Position numbers and translations under genes: made by a program. Below, in pieces: positions 25,934-34,515 of a stretch of 64,000 nucleotides of DNA. Every line of letters starts with the position of its first letter. Within the stretch, counting starts at the first letter, position 1. Origin of the DNA: Kutzneria chonburiensis. GTDB taxonomy: Bacteria; Actinomycetota; Actinomycetes; Mycobacteriales; Pseudonocardiaceae. The stretch is taken from assembly GCF_028622115.1 (NCBI RefSeq), contig NZ_CP097263.1, forward strand, positions 5,766,001-5,830,000, in the 5' to 3' direction. The notes beneath the pieces were generated by a model. That model had not been told where the DNA came from, did no database searches, and saw only the letters and a program-made list of their open reading frames with translations.

Positions 25934-27736
25934 TCAGTGCACGGCGCGCAGGAAGTTGCCGCCGACCACCACGGCCGGCGAGGAGCTGCCCGCGCCGACC
26001 AGCAGCACCGCGAACGCCAGGTCGCCGCGGTAGCCGACGAACCAGCCGTGCGAGTTGGTGCCGTCGCCGAACTCCGCGGTGCCGGTCTTGCCGGCCACGT
26101 CGGGGATGTCCTTGATCGCCCGCGCCGTGCCGTCGGTCACCACGGCCCGCATCATCTGCCGCATCGAGTCCAGCACCGGCCCGGGCACCGGCTGCTGGGC
26201 CGGCGTGTTGACCTTGGTCTCGGTGCCGCGGATCAGGCTCGGCGTCGGGATGGAGCCCTTCACCACGGTCGAGGCGACCAGCGCCATGCCGAACGGGCTG
26301 ACCTGGTCCTTGCCCTGGCCGAAGCCGTCCGCGGCACGCTCGACGGTCGAGGTCGGCACCGGCATCGAGCCGGTCACCGTGGTGACGCCCGGCACCGTGA
26401 AGTCGGCCCCGATGCCCAGCTGCTTGGCCGTGTCGGCCAGCTGCTGGCTGGTCAGCTGGGTCGCCGCGATCTGCGAGAATGTCGTGTTGCAGGACTGGGC
26501 GAACGCGGTGCGCAGCGGCACCGTGCCGAGGTCGAAGTTGTTCTCGTTGGGGATCACCCGGCCGTCGATGGTGATCTTGCCCGGGCACGGCTGCGGTCCG
26601 TCCACGGTCACCTTGCCGGCCTCCAGCGCCGAAATGCCCGTGACGATCTTGAACGTGGAGCCGGGCGGGAACTGCCCGGTCAGCGCGATCAGGCCCTGCG
26701 CGTCGGCCGGCGCGTTCTGCGCAACGGCCAGGATCTCGCCGGTCGACGGCTGGATCGCCACGATCGCCGCCGGCTGCTGCACTCCGGCGATCGCCGCCTG
26801 CGCGGCGGCCTGCGTGCCGGTGCCGATGGTGGTGGTCAGCGAGGTCGCCGCCTGAGGCTCCTTGCCGGCCAGGTCGGCCACCGTGTTGCCGGCGGCGTCC
26901 TGGGTCACCACGTGCCAGCCGGCCGCGCCGGCCACCTGGGCGTTCACCGCGGCGCGCAGCGAGGACAGGAACTGCGGGCCGAGCGACTTGTTCTGGGCCA
27001 GCAGCTGGTTCTGGGTGGCGAAGGTGACACCGGGCAGCTCGTGGATCTGCGCCCGAACCGTCTGGTAGTCCGAGTCACGCAGGTTGATCACCGAGTACGC
27101 CTGGCCGTCCGGCGTCTTGCTGGCCCCCTCGACGATCGACTGCGCGGTGATCGTGTTGTCGAACTTGTTCAACGCCGCGGCCAGCGCCGTGGCCACGGCG
27201 TTCAGGTCGGGCGTCTGCTTGCGGTCGACCGCGATGCCGATCACCGGCGTCGGCGCGAGCAGCGGGGCGCCGTCGCGGTCCAGCACCGGGGCCGGATCCG
27301 GCTGCTGCACGGTCAGCGCCAGCGACTGCTGGGCCTGAAGCTTCGGGTGCACGTCCTCGGGCTGCCAGTGCACCTTCCAGTCGCCGCTGGACTGGGTCAT
27401 GGCCAGCGAGCCCTGATACGTCCAGGTCCGGCCCTTGTCCAGGTCCCAGCTGGCGTTGAACGGCACCGTGGCGGTGTCGCCGTTGGGCGGCTGCGAAGCG
27501 GCCGCGTTCAGCGTCACCGCCTTCGGCTTGAGCCCCGTCCGCACCTTGTCCATCAGCGCCTTCGACGCGCCTGCGTCGTCGGTGAGCTGCGCGGCAGCGG
27601 CGGTGTCGCCCTTGGCGAAATCGGCCAGGAAGGTCTTGGCGATGTCGTCCTGGCTCGGCTTGGACTCGAACAGCCCGCACGCGCCCAGCGGCAGAACCAG
27701 CACGAACGCGAAGACCAGCGGCAGCTTTCTCGGCAC
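25934..27736 (-). CDS. Penicillin-binding lipoprotein (class B transpeptidase, NTF2-like N-terminal domain)
   Basis: 600 residues from GTG 27736. A lipoprotein signal with lipobox LGAC is followed by an NTF2-like (MecA_N) domain, a PBP dimerisation domain, and the transpeptidase: SxxK in PGSTFKI (Ser360), SxN in QSCNTTF, KTG in AGKTGTAEF near residue 549. It crosslinks peptidoglycan on the outer membrane face. It matches Rv2864c of M. tuberculosis in type and position. Its stop is one base from the convergent STAND gene stop. Confidence 0.93.
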   Translation of the reverse strand: MPRKLPLVFAFVLVLPLGACGLFESKPSQDDIAKTFLADFAKGDTAAAAQLTDDAGASKALMDKVRTGLKPKAVTLNAAASQPPNGDTATVPFNASWDLDKGRTWTYQGSLAMTQSSGDWKVHWQPEDVHPKLQAQQSLALTVQQPDPAPVLDRDGAPLLAPTPVIGIAVDRKQTPDLNAVATALAAALNKFDNTITAQSIVEGASKTPDGQAYSVINLRDSDYQTVRAQIHELPGVTFATQNQLLAQNKSLGPQFLSSLRAAVNAQVAGAAGWHVVTQDAAGNTVADLAGKEPQAATSLTTTIGTGTQAAAQAAIAGVQQPAAIVAIQPSTGEILAVAQNAPADAQGLIALTGQFPPGSTFKIVTGISALEAGKVTVDGPQPCPGKITIDGRVIPNENNFDLGTVPLRTAFAQSCNTTFSQIAATQLTSQQLADTAKQLGIGADFTVPGVTTVTGSMPVPTSTVERAADGFGQGKDQVSPFGMALVASTVVKGSIPTPSLIRGTETKVNTPAQQPVPGPVLDSMRQMMRAVVTDGTARAIKDIPDVAGKTGTAEFGDGTNSHGWFVGYRGDLAFAVLLVGAGSSSPAVVVGGNFLRAVH

Positions 27737-27792
27737 GGCCGCAGTATGCCAACCGGACCCGACAAATTCGCGTGATATGGCCGTTCGTCGGC

Positions 27793-28647
27793 TCAGAACA
27801 ACACCGTGGCGTACCGGCCGACCTCCGAGAAGCCGATCCGGCGATAGGCCGCTCGCGCCGGCGCGTTGAACCCGTTGACGTAGAGGCTGGCCGTGCGGCC
27901 CATGCCGCGGACCAGCCGGTCGGCCACCGCCGCCGTGCCGCTCGCGCCCAGGCCCTGGCCCCGCCGGTCCGGCCGCACCCACACGCCCTGGATCTGCCCG
28001 ACCTTCTCCGACAGCGCGCCGATCTCGGCCTTGTACACGACCTGGCCGGCCTCGAACCGGGCGAACGCGCGACCGGTGCCGATCAGCTCGGCCACCCGGG
28101 CCCGGTAGCCCGCGCCGCCGTCGTCAAGGCGGGGATCGACGCCGACCTCCTCGGTGAACATGGCCACCGCGGCCGGCAGGTAGATGTCCAGCTCGTCCGG
28201 CCGCACCGGGCGGACCAGCGGGTCCGGCTTGATCGTCGGCGAGCCGCCCATGGCCAGCAGCGGCTGGTGCGGCCGCACCTCGCGGGCCGGGCCCCACACC
28301 GGCTCCAGCTCCTGCCACAGCCCCATCACCAGGTCAGCCGGGCCGACCAGGGAGGAACACATGCGGTGCCGGCGCAGCGCACGGTCGGCGAAGTGCCGCA
28401 GCGCGGCCCGGTTGCCGGACAGCGGGATCAGGTTCGGGCCGGAGAAGCACAGCCCGTTCAGGCGACCGCTGCGGGCCGGACGGGACTCCAGGCCCCACAG
28501 CTCGCCGCCCAGCCGCCACGGGTCGGCACCGGCGATCTCCACGCGCGCGGCGACCATGCAGGACGCGACCGGGTCCTCGGCGAGGACCGCGCGCACCGCC
28601 GACACGTCCCGGTCGTCGAGGACCCGGGCCCCGGCAAGCCTCAACAC
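27793..28647 (-). CDS. GNAT family N-acetyltransferase (Rv2867c-like)
   Basis: 284 residues from GTG 28647, preferred over the longer frame because GCAGG lies 10 bases upstream and the protein starts at the first helix RVLDDRDVSAVRAVLAEDP. The C-terminal GNAT core shows the acetyl-CoA loop VRPDRRGQGLGASGTAAV and SLYVNGFNAPARAAYRRIGF. The N-terminal half (VASCMVAARVEIAG) is the DUF4081-type domain found in this family. The substrate is unknown. It lies between the PBP and ispG as in mycobacteria. Confidence 0.9.
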   Translation of the reverse strand: MLRLAGARVLDDRDVSAVRAVLAEDPVASCMVAARVEIAGADPWRLGGELWGLESRPARSGRLNGLCFSGPNLIPLSGNRAALRHFADRALRRHRMCSSLVGPADLVMGLWQELEPVWGPAREVRPHQPLLAMGGSPTIKPDPLVRPVRPDELDIYLPAAVAMFTEEVGVDPRLDDGGAGYRARVAELIGTGRAFARFEAGQVVYKAEIGALSEKVGQIQGVWVRPDRRGQGLGASGTAAVADRLVRGMGRTASLYVNGFNAPARAAYRRIGFSEVGRYATVLF

Positions 28648-28723
28648 GCTTCCCAGCCTGCCAGATAACGCAGGCAACCTGCGCGCATGAGCACCCACTT
28701 AGCGGATCTTAGGCACCAGATGC

Positions 28724-28753
28724 GACGAGCCGGGCGGCACCGCCCGGCTCGTC
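28724..28753 (-). terminator. Hairpin after ispG
   Basis: Perfect 13-bp stem GACGAGCCGGGCG/CGCCCGGCTCGTC with a 4-base loop, 14 bases beyond the ispG stop. It may lower read-through from the ispG side into the GNAT gene. Confidence 0.7.
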
Positions 28754-28767
28754 CGTCGATCGGGCGT

Positions 28768-29916
28768 TCAGGACGCCGTGACCACGGGCGATGCGCCGTC
28801 AACCGGCTCCATGTCCTCGGCGATGCGCATGGCCTCCTCGATCAGCGTCTCCACGATCTGCGCCTCCGGCACGGTCTTCACGACCTGGCCCTTGACGAAG
28901 ATCTGGCCCTTGCCGTTGCCCGAGGCCACGCCCAGATCGGCCTCACGGGCCTCGCCCGGGCCGTTCACCACGCAACCCATGACCGCGACGCGCAGCGGCA
29001 CCTCCATGCCCTCAAGGCCGGCGGTGACCTCCTCGGCCAGCTTGTACACGTCGACCTGGGCCCGGCCGCACGACGGGCAGGACACGATCTCCAGCTTGCG
29101 CGGGCGCAGGTTCAGCGACTGGAGGATCTGCGTGCCGACCTTGATCTCCTCGACCGGCGGGGCCGACAGCGAGACCCGGATCGTGTCGCCGATACCCTGG
29201 CGCAGCAGCGCGCCGAAGGCCACCGCCGACTTGATCGTGCCCTGGAAGGCCGGGCCGGCCTCGGTCACGCCGAGGTGCAGCGGGTAGTCGCAGGACTCGG
29301 CCAGCAGCTCGTAGGCCCGAACCATGACCACCGGGTCGTTGTGCTTGACCGAGATCTTGATGTCGTGGAAGTCGTGCTCGGCGAACAGGCCTGCCTCCCA
29401 CAGCGCCGACTCGACCAGCGCCTCCGGCGTGGCCTTGCCGTGCTTCTGGAGCAGCCGCGGGTCGAGCGAGCCGGCGTTGACGCCGATCCGGATCGGCGTG
29501 CCGTGGTCCTTGGCCGCCTGCGCGATCTCCTTGACCTTGTCGTCGAACTTCTTGATGTTGCCCGGATTCACCCGCACCGCGGCACAGCCGGCCTCGATGG
29601 CGGCGAACACGTACTTGGGCTGGAAGTGGATGTCGGCGATCACCGGGATGGAGGACTTGCGCGCGATGGCCGGCAGCGCGTCCGCGTCGTCCTGCGACGG
29701 GCAGGCCACGCGCACGATGTCGCAGCCGGCGGCGGTCAGCTCCGCGATCTGCTGCAGCGTGGAGTTCACGTCGGCGGTCAGGGTGGTGGTCATGGACTGG
29801 ACCGAGACGGGGTAGTCACTGCCGACGCCGACCGTGCCGACGTGCAGTTGCCGGGTCCGCCGCCGCTCGCTCAGTACGGGAGGAGGCGTCGCAGGCATAC
29901 CAAGGCTGACAACCAT
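28768..29916 (-). CDS. ispG: (E)-4-hydroxy-3-methylbut-2-enyl-diphosphate synthase
   Basis: 382 residues. This is the [4Fe-4S] enzyme of the MEP isoprenoid pathway. The TIM-barrel half starts with [16 protein letters not shown] and has [15 protein letters not shown] and RIGVNAGSL. The cluster-binding half has Cys in [11 protein letters not shown] and in [11 protein letters not shown], the three cysteine ligands plus Glu. It stands near dxr, another MEP gene, separated only by rip1, so one region supplies two pathway steps. Confidence 0.97.
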   Translation of the reverse strand: MVVSLGMPATPPPVLSERRRTRQLHVGTVGVGSDYPVSVQSMTTTLTADVNSTLQQIAELTAAGCDIVRVACPSQDDADALPAIARKSSIPVIADIHFQPKYVFAAIEAGCAAVRVNPGNIKKFDDKVKEIAQAAKDHGTPIRIGVNAGSLDPRLLQKHGKATPEALVESALWEAGLFAEHDFHDIKISVKHNDPVVMVRAYELLAESCDYPLHLGVTEAGPAFQGTIKSAVAFGALLRQGIGDTIRVSLSAPPVEEIKVGTQILQSLNLRPRKLEIVSCPSCGRAQVDVYKLAEEVTAGLEGMEVPLRVAVMGCVVNGPGEAREADLGVASGNGKGQIFVKGQVVKTVPEAQIVETLIEEAMRIAEDMEPVDGASPVVTAS

Positions 29917-30046
29917 GCTGATCCATTCAGATCGTGGGGGCCTTCTACCCCACCAACTTACCGTCTGAACGGACCAGGAGCCGCACCACGGCTACGTGAT
30001 GCGACGAACCATTACGCAGTGTCAACCCTTGGTCGACCGAGCGCGG

Positions 30047-31267
30047 TCACCCCAGCTTGACGGGATTCACGATGTCGGCCGTGATGGCCAACAGGGTGTA
30101 AGCGCCACCCAAGAGCACCAGCAAGTAGGTCAGTGGCAGCAACTTCACGTAGTCGACCGGCAGACCGGCCGGTTTGCCGCGGAGCTTGCGCACCCAGTCC
30201 CGCACCCGCTCGTACAGGTTGACGGCGATGTGGCCGCCGTCCAGCGGCAGCAGCGGCAGCAGGTTGAACACGCCGACGAAGAAGTTCAGGTTGGCCAGCA
30301 GGGCCACGAAGAACCACCACAGGCCGCGGTCGGCCGCCTGGCCGCCGATCAGGCTGGCGCCGACCACACTGACCGGGGCGTTCGGGTCGCGCTCGCCGCC
30401 GGCCACTGCGTTGAGCAGCGCCGGAATCTTCGTGGGCAGCGCCTTGAGGCCCTCCCAGACGCCGACGAACAGCTGGCCGGTGAACACGCCGGTGGCGCCG
30501 ATGGCCGCGCCCGGGCCGTAGGTGATCGTGTATGCCTGGCCCATGCCGATCGCGCCGACCTTGCCCACCGGGTCGTTCGGGCCGAGCGGCTTGGTGTAGT
30601 CCAGGATGCGGCTCACCGTGGCGATGTTCACCGTCAGCGTCTGCTGCTTGCCGTCCCGCTCGATGACGAACTGCGTCGGGCCGGAGAGCGGCCGGGTGAC
30701 CTTCACCATCTCGGTGTAGGTGGAGATCGGGTGGCCGCCGACCGAGAGCACCTTGTCGCCCGGCTGGATGCCGGCGTCCTTGGCCGGGGCCGGGTCGGAC
30801 GCGGTGCAGTCGCTGTACTTGCCGGTGTCCGGGAACTGCTTGGCCTGGGCGCACGGGCTGATGTCGCCGGCGATGGCCAGGTCCTGGTTGTTGGGCAGGC
30901 CGAGCGAGATGGCCGCGACGTAGACGATCAGCAGGCCGATGATGAAGTGCGTGATCGAGCCCGCGGACAGCACGATGACGCGCTTCCAGGTCTTCTGCCG
31001 GTAGAAGGCGCGGGGCGCGTCCTCGGCCGGCACCTCGTCCAGCGCGGTCATGCCCACGATCTCGCAGAACCCACCGGCCGGGATGATCTTGAAGCCGTAT
31101 TCGGTCTCGCCGCGCTTGAACGACCAGATCTTCGGTCCGAAGCCGATGAAGTACCTGGTCACCTTCATGCCGAAAGCCTTGGCCGTCAACAGGTGGCCGA
31201 ACTCGTGCAGGGCCACGGAGATGCCGATGCCCAGCGCGAACAGCACCACACCCAGGACGTACAGCAC
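30047..31267 (-). CDS. rip1: Site-2 protease Rip1 (M50 zinc metalloprotease)
   Basis: 406 residues. Zinc motif HEFGH at 21-25 lies in the first transmembrane helix, a PDZ domain is in the middle (GIQPGDKVLSVGGHPI), and the third zinc ligand is in NLLPLLPLDGGHI near residue 343. Three to four membrane helices are seen (for example VIVLSAGSITHFIIGLLIVYV). Mycobacterial Rip1 cuts anti-sigma factors within the membrane. It overlaps nothing but follows dxr by 6 bases, so the two are co-transcribed. Confidence 0.95.
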   Translation of the reverse strand: MLYVLGVVLFALGIGISVALHEFGHLLTAKAFGMKVTRYFIGFGPKIWSFKRGETEYGFKIIPAGGFCEIVGMTALDEVPAEDAPRAFYRQKTWKRVIVLSAGSITHFIIGLLIVYVAAISLGLPNNQDLAIAGDISPCAQAKQFPDTGKYSDCTASDPAPAKDAGIQPGDKVLSVGGHPISTYTEMVKVTRPLSGPTQFVIERDGKQQTLTVNIATVSRILDYTKPLGPNDPVGKVGAIGMGQAYTITYGPGAAIGATGVFTGQLFVGVWEGLKALPTKIPALLNAVAGGERDPNAPVSVVGASLIGGQAADRGLWWFFVALLANLNFFVGVFNLLPLLPLDGGHIAVNLYERVRDWVRKLRGKPAGLPVDYVKLLPLTYLLVLLGGAYTLLAITADIVNPVKLG

Positions 31268-31273
31268 CGTTTG

Positions 31274-32497
31274 TCAGTCCCTTCCCGAGCCGACCGGCCG
31301 TGCGACCAGTTCACGCGCTCGCGCGCGGGCCCAGTCCTCGGCGGCCAGCACCTCCGCCACATCGCTGGGTTCCCCGCGCCACTGGTCGGCCTCGGTGAGC
31401 ACCCGCTCAACAGTGTCCACGATGGAGGTGAAGGCAGCGTTGCCCGCGAGGAACGCGGCCACCGCGTCCTCGTTGGCCGCGTTGTAGACCGCCGGCAGGC
31501 AGCCGCCGGCCGAGCCGGCCGAGCGGGCCAGCTCCACCGCCGGGAAGTTCTCGTTGTCCAGCGGCTCGAACGTCCAGCTGGCCGCCTTGGTCCAGTCGCA
31601 GGCGGCGGCCGCGCCGGGCACCCGGGCCGGCCAGCCCAGGGCCAGCGAGATCGGCAGCCGCATGTCCGGCGGGCTGGCCTGGGCCAGCGTCGAGCCGTCC
31701 ACGAAGGTCACCATCGAGTGAATTACGGACTGTGGGTGGACCACCACGTCGATGCGGTCGTAGGGCACGTCGAACAGCAGGTGGGCCTCGATCAGCTCAA
31801 GGCCCTTGTTGACCAGGGTGGCCGAGTTGGTGGTGATCAGCGGGCCCATCGACCAGGTCGGGTGGGCCATCGCCTGCTCGACCGTGACCTCGTTGAGCTC
31901 GTCCCGCCGGCGGCCGCGGAACGGTCCGCCCGAGGCCGTCAGCACCAGGCGGGCCACTTCCGCCTCGGTGCCGCCGCGCAGGCACTGGGCCAGGGCGGAG
32001 TGCTCCGAGTCGACGGAGACCAGCTGGCCCGGCTTGGCCGCCTTGAGCACCAGCGGGCCGCCCGCGATCAGCGACTCCTTGTTGGCCAGGGCCAGGCGGG
32101 CGCCCGTGGCCAGCGCCTTCAGCGAGGGCTGGAGGCCCTGCGAGCCCGGCAGGCCGTTGAGGATGACGTCGGCCGGGGTGGAGTCGATCAGCTCCTCGTT
32201 CGCGTCCGGGCCGGCCAGGATGCGCGGCAGCCGGAAGTCGCCCCGGTTGTAGCCGCGGCGCTGGGCCTCGGCGTACAGCGCGAGCTGGAGATCCTCGGTG
32301 GCCGTCGCACGGGTGACCGCGACCGCGTCGACCTCGTGGTCGAGGGCCTGGCGGGCCAGCAGCGCCGGGTCGGAGCCGCCGGCGCTGATGCCGGCGAGGC
32401 GGAAGCGGTCTCGGTTGGCGGCGATGACGTCAAGGGCCTGGGTGCCGACCGAGCCGGTCGAGCCGAGCACCAGCACCCGCGGGTTCACGGTGTCCAT
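31274..32497 (-). CDS. dxr: 1-deoxy-D-xylulose-5-phosphate reductoisomerase
   Basis: 407 residues. First committed enzyme of the MEP pathway. The NADPH motif GSTGSVG is at 12-18. [25 protein letters not shown] (metal-binding) and [14 protein letters not shown] mark the catalytic domain, and [21 protein letters not shown] the substrate loop. It is the first gene of the dxr-rip1 unit, transcribed away from the GlsB-like gene. Confidence 0.97.
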   Translation of the reverse strand: MDTVNPRVLVLGSTGSVGTQALDVIAANRDRFRLAGISAGGSDPALLARQALDHEVDAVAVTRATATEDLQLALYAEAQRRGYNRGDFRLPRILAGPDANEELIDSTPADVILNGLPGSQGLQPSLKALATGARLALANKESLIAGGPLVLKAAKPGQLVSVDSEHSALAQCLRGGTEAEVARLVLTASGGPFRGRRRDELNEVTVEQAMAHPTWSMGPLITTNSATLVNKGLELIEAHLLFDVPYDRIDVVVHPQSVIHSMVTFVDGSTLAQASPPDMRLPISLALGWPARVPGAAAACDWTKAASWTFEPLDNENFPAVELARSAGSAGGCLPAVYNAANEDAVAAFLAGNAAFTSIVDTVERVLTEADQWRGEPSDVAEVLAAEDWARARARELVARPVGSGRD

Positions 32498-32654
32498 CGC
32501 CGCCCATTCTCACCGATTTCGGGGGCGGCCGGACACCACCGTCGGATGATAACGAGTTGGTAAAAGGTGCGTGGTGATCGTCCGTGGGGGTACATAGGTG
32601 CAGCGAGACGGACCGGAGACGCCGGACCGTACCGGTACAAGGAGCGTGACCCTG

Positions 32655-32921
32655 GTGGGCATCATCGCGTGGATCGTGCTCGGCCTGATCGTCGGCATCA
32701 TCGCCAAGGCGATCATGCCCGGCCGCGACGGCGGCGGCATCATCCTGACCGCCGTGCTCGGCATCGTCGGCGGCTTCCTCGGCGGCATCATCGGCAAGGC
32801 GATCTTCGGCGTCGACCTCGGTGGATTCTTCGACCTGCGCACCTGGCTGCTGGCCATCCTCGGCGCCGTCATCGTGCTGGCCGTCTTCCGGCTGGTGACG
32901 GGCCGCAGGTCCCGCGCGTAG
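32655..32921 (+). CDS. GlsB/YeaQ/YmgE family small membrane protein
   Basis: 88 residues starting M(GTG)GIIAWIVLGLIVG, which matches the family N-terminus, with AAGGAG 10 bases before; GTG 32646 is an alternative. Three hydrophobic helices with Gly repeats (GIVGGFLGGIIGKAIFG) are typical of transglycosylase-associated/GlsB proteins linked to stress responses. It diverges from dxr and is followed by a 15-bp hairpin. Confidence 0.9.
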   Translation: MGIIAWIVLGLIVGIIAKAIMPGRDGGGIILTAVLGIVGGFLGGIIGKAIFGVDLGGFFDLRTWLLAILGAVIVLAVFRLVTGRRSRA

Positions 32922-32931
32922 GCCGCTACCG

Positions 32932-32971
32932 GACGTGGCGCCCGGGCGGCCACCCACCCGGGCGCCACGTC
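32932..32971 (+). terminator. Hairpin after GlsB-like gene
   Basis: Perfect 15-bp stem GACGTGGCGCCCGGG/CCCGGGCGCCACGTC with a 10-base loop, starting 10 bases after the stop. Confidence 0.75.
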
Positions 32972-33024
32972 ACCCCCATGTGCGAAGATTTCGGTTGTCA
33001 GCACCCCTAGTACCAGGAGCGATC

Positions 33025-33282
33025 GTGGCGTCCTCGGAGTTGGAGAAGCGACCGGCCGGCGTCGACCCGCAGGACGAGCCGAGCGCCGAGTGGGGCTGGC
33101 ACGGCACCTTCCCCAAGGCCACCCGCATCGCCGGCTGGCTCACCGCCATCGCCCTGCTGCTCATGCTCATCGGCAACCACCGTGGGCACATCGAGGACAT
33201 CTACCTCATCGGCGTCGCCGCGCTGATCGTGATCGCCCTCATCTGGGACCGCATCCGCAGCCGCACCGCCTGGCGCCGCTGA
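33025..33282 (+). CDS. DUF2631 membrane protein
   Basis: 85 residues from GTG 33025 with AGGAGC 4 bases upstream. PSAEWGWHGTFPKA is the hallmark of the actinobacterial DUF2631 family. Two hydrophobic helices follow (AGWLTAIALLLMLIGN and YLIGVAALIVIALIWD). The function is unknown. The upstream region and the first 34 codons are duplicated 1186 bases downstream. The end of the gene is overlapped on the opposite strand by the extended vapC frame. Confidence 0.9.
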   Translation: MASSELEKRPAGVDPQDEPSAEWGWHGTFPKATRIAGWLTAIALLLMLIGNHRGHIEDIYLIGVAALIVIALIWDRIRSRTAWRR

Positions 33283-33773
33283 CTTTCCGCTTCGAGCAGG
33301 CCGTGCCCCATGCCGGGGCGCGGCCTATTCTTTGCCCTTTCCCCGGCGCTTTCCCTTGCGCTCCAGGGGTCCAGCACCATCACGCCGGTGTCGTCGAAGT
33401 CCTTCGTGTGGCGGGTGGCCAGGCAGGCCGCGTACTGCCGGCAGACCGCCGCGATCTGCGCGTCCGCCATGCTGATCGGCCGGCCCAGCTCTTCCCGGGC
33501 GGTCGCGATCCGGGCGTAGTACTGCGCCGCCCCGCCGTCGAAGGGCAGGATCTGGCCGTACAGGTCTTCCGCCAGCAGCTCCGACACCATCGCCGCCAGC
33601 GTCGACTTTCGTTGCCCCTCGGGCAGCCGGGCCACGCCGTAGGACAGCTCCGCCGCCGTCACCGCCGTGATGAACACCTCGTCGGCCGGATAGCGGTCCA
33701 CCCACCGGACCACCCGTTCGTCCGGCGACTGCCGCATCAGCTCCGACACGACGTTGGTGTCGAGCACGATCAT
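33201..33773 (-). CDS. vapC: VapC-type PIN ribonuclease toxin with aberrant C-terminal extension
   Basis: 190 residues. PIN-domain acidic residues are present: Asp5 in VLDTNVVSE, Glu in TAAELSYG, Asp in SMADAQIAA and Asp in RHTKDFDDTG. Relatives of the FitB type end about residue 137, at a sequence like VLDPW. Here the frame has no stop at that point and runs 50 residues further, the last 82 bases antisense to the DUF2631 gene. The toxin would cleave RNA unless held by VapB. Its start overlaps the vapB stop by 4 bases. Confidence 0.88.
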   Translation of the reverse strand: MIVLDTNVVSELMRQSPDERVVRWVDRYPADEVFITAVTAAELSYGVARLPEGQRKSTLAAMVSELLAEDLYGQILPFDGGAAQYYARIATAREELGRPISMADAQIAAVCRQYAACLATRHTKDFDDTGVMVLDPWSARESAGERAKNRPRPGMGHGLLEAESQRRQAVRLRMRSQMRAITISAATPMR

Positions 33774-34015
33774 TCGGGAAACTCCGCCCCTCGGGCCGAT
33801 TCCGTCCGGGCCGGCAGCTCCAGCGGCTCCCCCGCCACCCCGTTGAACCGCTGCGCGATCCGCGTGCCCATGCCCACCGTCGACACCGGCCGGGTCAGCA
33901 CGTCGGCCAGGATCGCCCGCACCTCCGCCTCCATCGACCGCCCGTTCCCGGCCGCCCGAACCCGGAGCTGCGCCTTCAACTCATCATCGAAGTCACGGAT
34001 AGTTAAAGTCGCCAC
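33770..34015 (-). CDS. vapB: VapB/FitA-type antitoxin
   Basis: 81 residues from GTG 34015 with GGAGG 6 bases before. The N-terminal ribbon-helix-helix (ATLTIRDFDDELKAQLRVRAAGNGRSMEAEVRAILADVL in part) is the FitA-like type. The C-terminal tail (RIAQRFNGVAGEPLELP) would wrap the toxin. It is the first gene of the module, overlapping vapC by ATGA, and probably represses its own promoter through the tandem repeat at 34031-34048. Confidence 0.88.
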   Translation of the reverse strand: MATLTIRDFDDELKAQLRVRAAGNGRSMEAEVRAILADVLTRPVSTVGMGTRIAQRFNGVAGEPLELPARTESARGAEFPE

Positions 34016-34030
34016 ACTCCACCTCCGCGC

Positions 34031-34048
34031 AGTCAATGCAGTCAATGC
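34031..34048. promoter_or_regulatory. Tandem AGTCAATGC repeat in the vapBC promoter
   Basis: The 9-base word occurs twice without a gap, 15 bases before the vapB start. On the minus strand it supplies TTGACT, a possible -35 element. Direct repeats suit ribbon-helix-helix dimers, so it is a candidate autoregulatory site. Confidence 0.5.
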
Positions 34049-34106
34049 TAGCACGACCGCCTGCCGATGGACGTGAGCAAAGCTCACACGGGCGCAACCC
34101 GGCCGA

Positions 34107-34170
34107 TCAGCCCTCCGCCGCCAGCTGGCCGCAGGCGGCGGCGATCTCCTGGCCGCGGGTGTCGCGCACG
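34107..34170 (-). pseudogene. Duplicated 3' end of rlmN (last 20 codons plus stop)
   Basis: All 64 bases are identical to 34516-34579, the end of the intact rlmN gene including its stop codon. The fragment is joined directly to the DUF2631 copy with CG shared at the junction. It has no function of its own that I can see. Confidence 0.85.
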
Positions 34171-34357
34171 AAGATTTCGGTTGTCAGCACCCCTAGTACC
34201 AGGAGCGATCGTGGCGTCCTCGGAGTTGGAGAAGCGACCGGCCGGCGTCGACCCGCAGGACGAGCCGAGCGCCGAGTGGGGCTGGTACGGCACCTTCCCC
34301 AAGGCCACCCGCATGTCGTCCTCGGTGAGCAGACCGCCGTCCACCAGCCCCCGCTGA
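34169..34357 (+). pseudogene. Truncated duplicate of the DUF2631 gene
   Basis: Bases 34169-34314 match 32983-33128 at 145 of 146 positions (C33100 became T34286, changing His to Tyr). The copy keeps the Shine-Dalgarno and GTG start (34211) and 34 codons, then departs into unrelated sequence and stops at 34357, so both membrane helices are lost. The near identity points to a recent event. Confidence 0.88.
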
Positions 34358-34384
34358 CACATGAGCGATCACCAAAGCAACAAA

Positions 34385-34464
34385 ACTTTCGTCTATCGCC
34401 CACTTTCGAGTGACACGAAAGTCGCTCATCCGCGAAAGTTGTCCAGCAACCGCCACTTTCGCGG
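34385..34464. repeat. Interleaved ACTTTCG/CGAAAGT palindromes
   Basis: ACTTTCG occurs at 34385 and 34402, CGAAAGT at 34416. A perfect 10-bp pair CCGCGAAAGT (34430-34439)/ACTTTCGCGG (34455-34464) surrounds a 15-base loop. ATGAGCGA near 34361 also pairs with TCGCTCAT near 34422. The block lies downstream of the rlmN stop and is locally less G+C-rich than its surroundings. Confidence 0.75.
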
Positions 34465-34515
34465 CACACGGAACAGCGGCCAACTCGAAAGAAGGCGGTG
34501 TGGGTACGCCGACCC

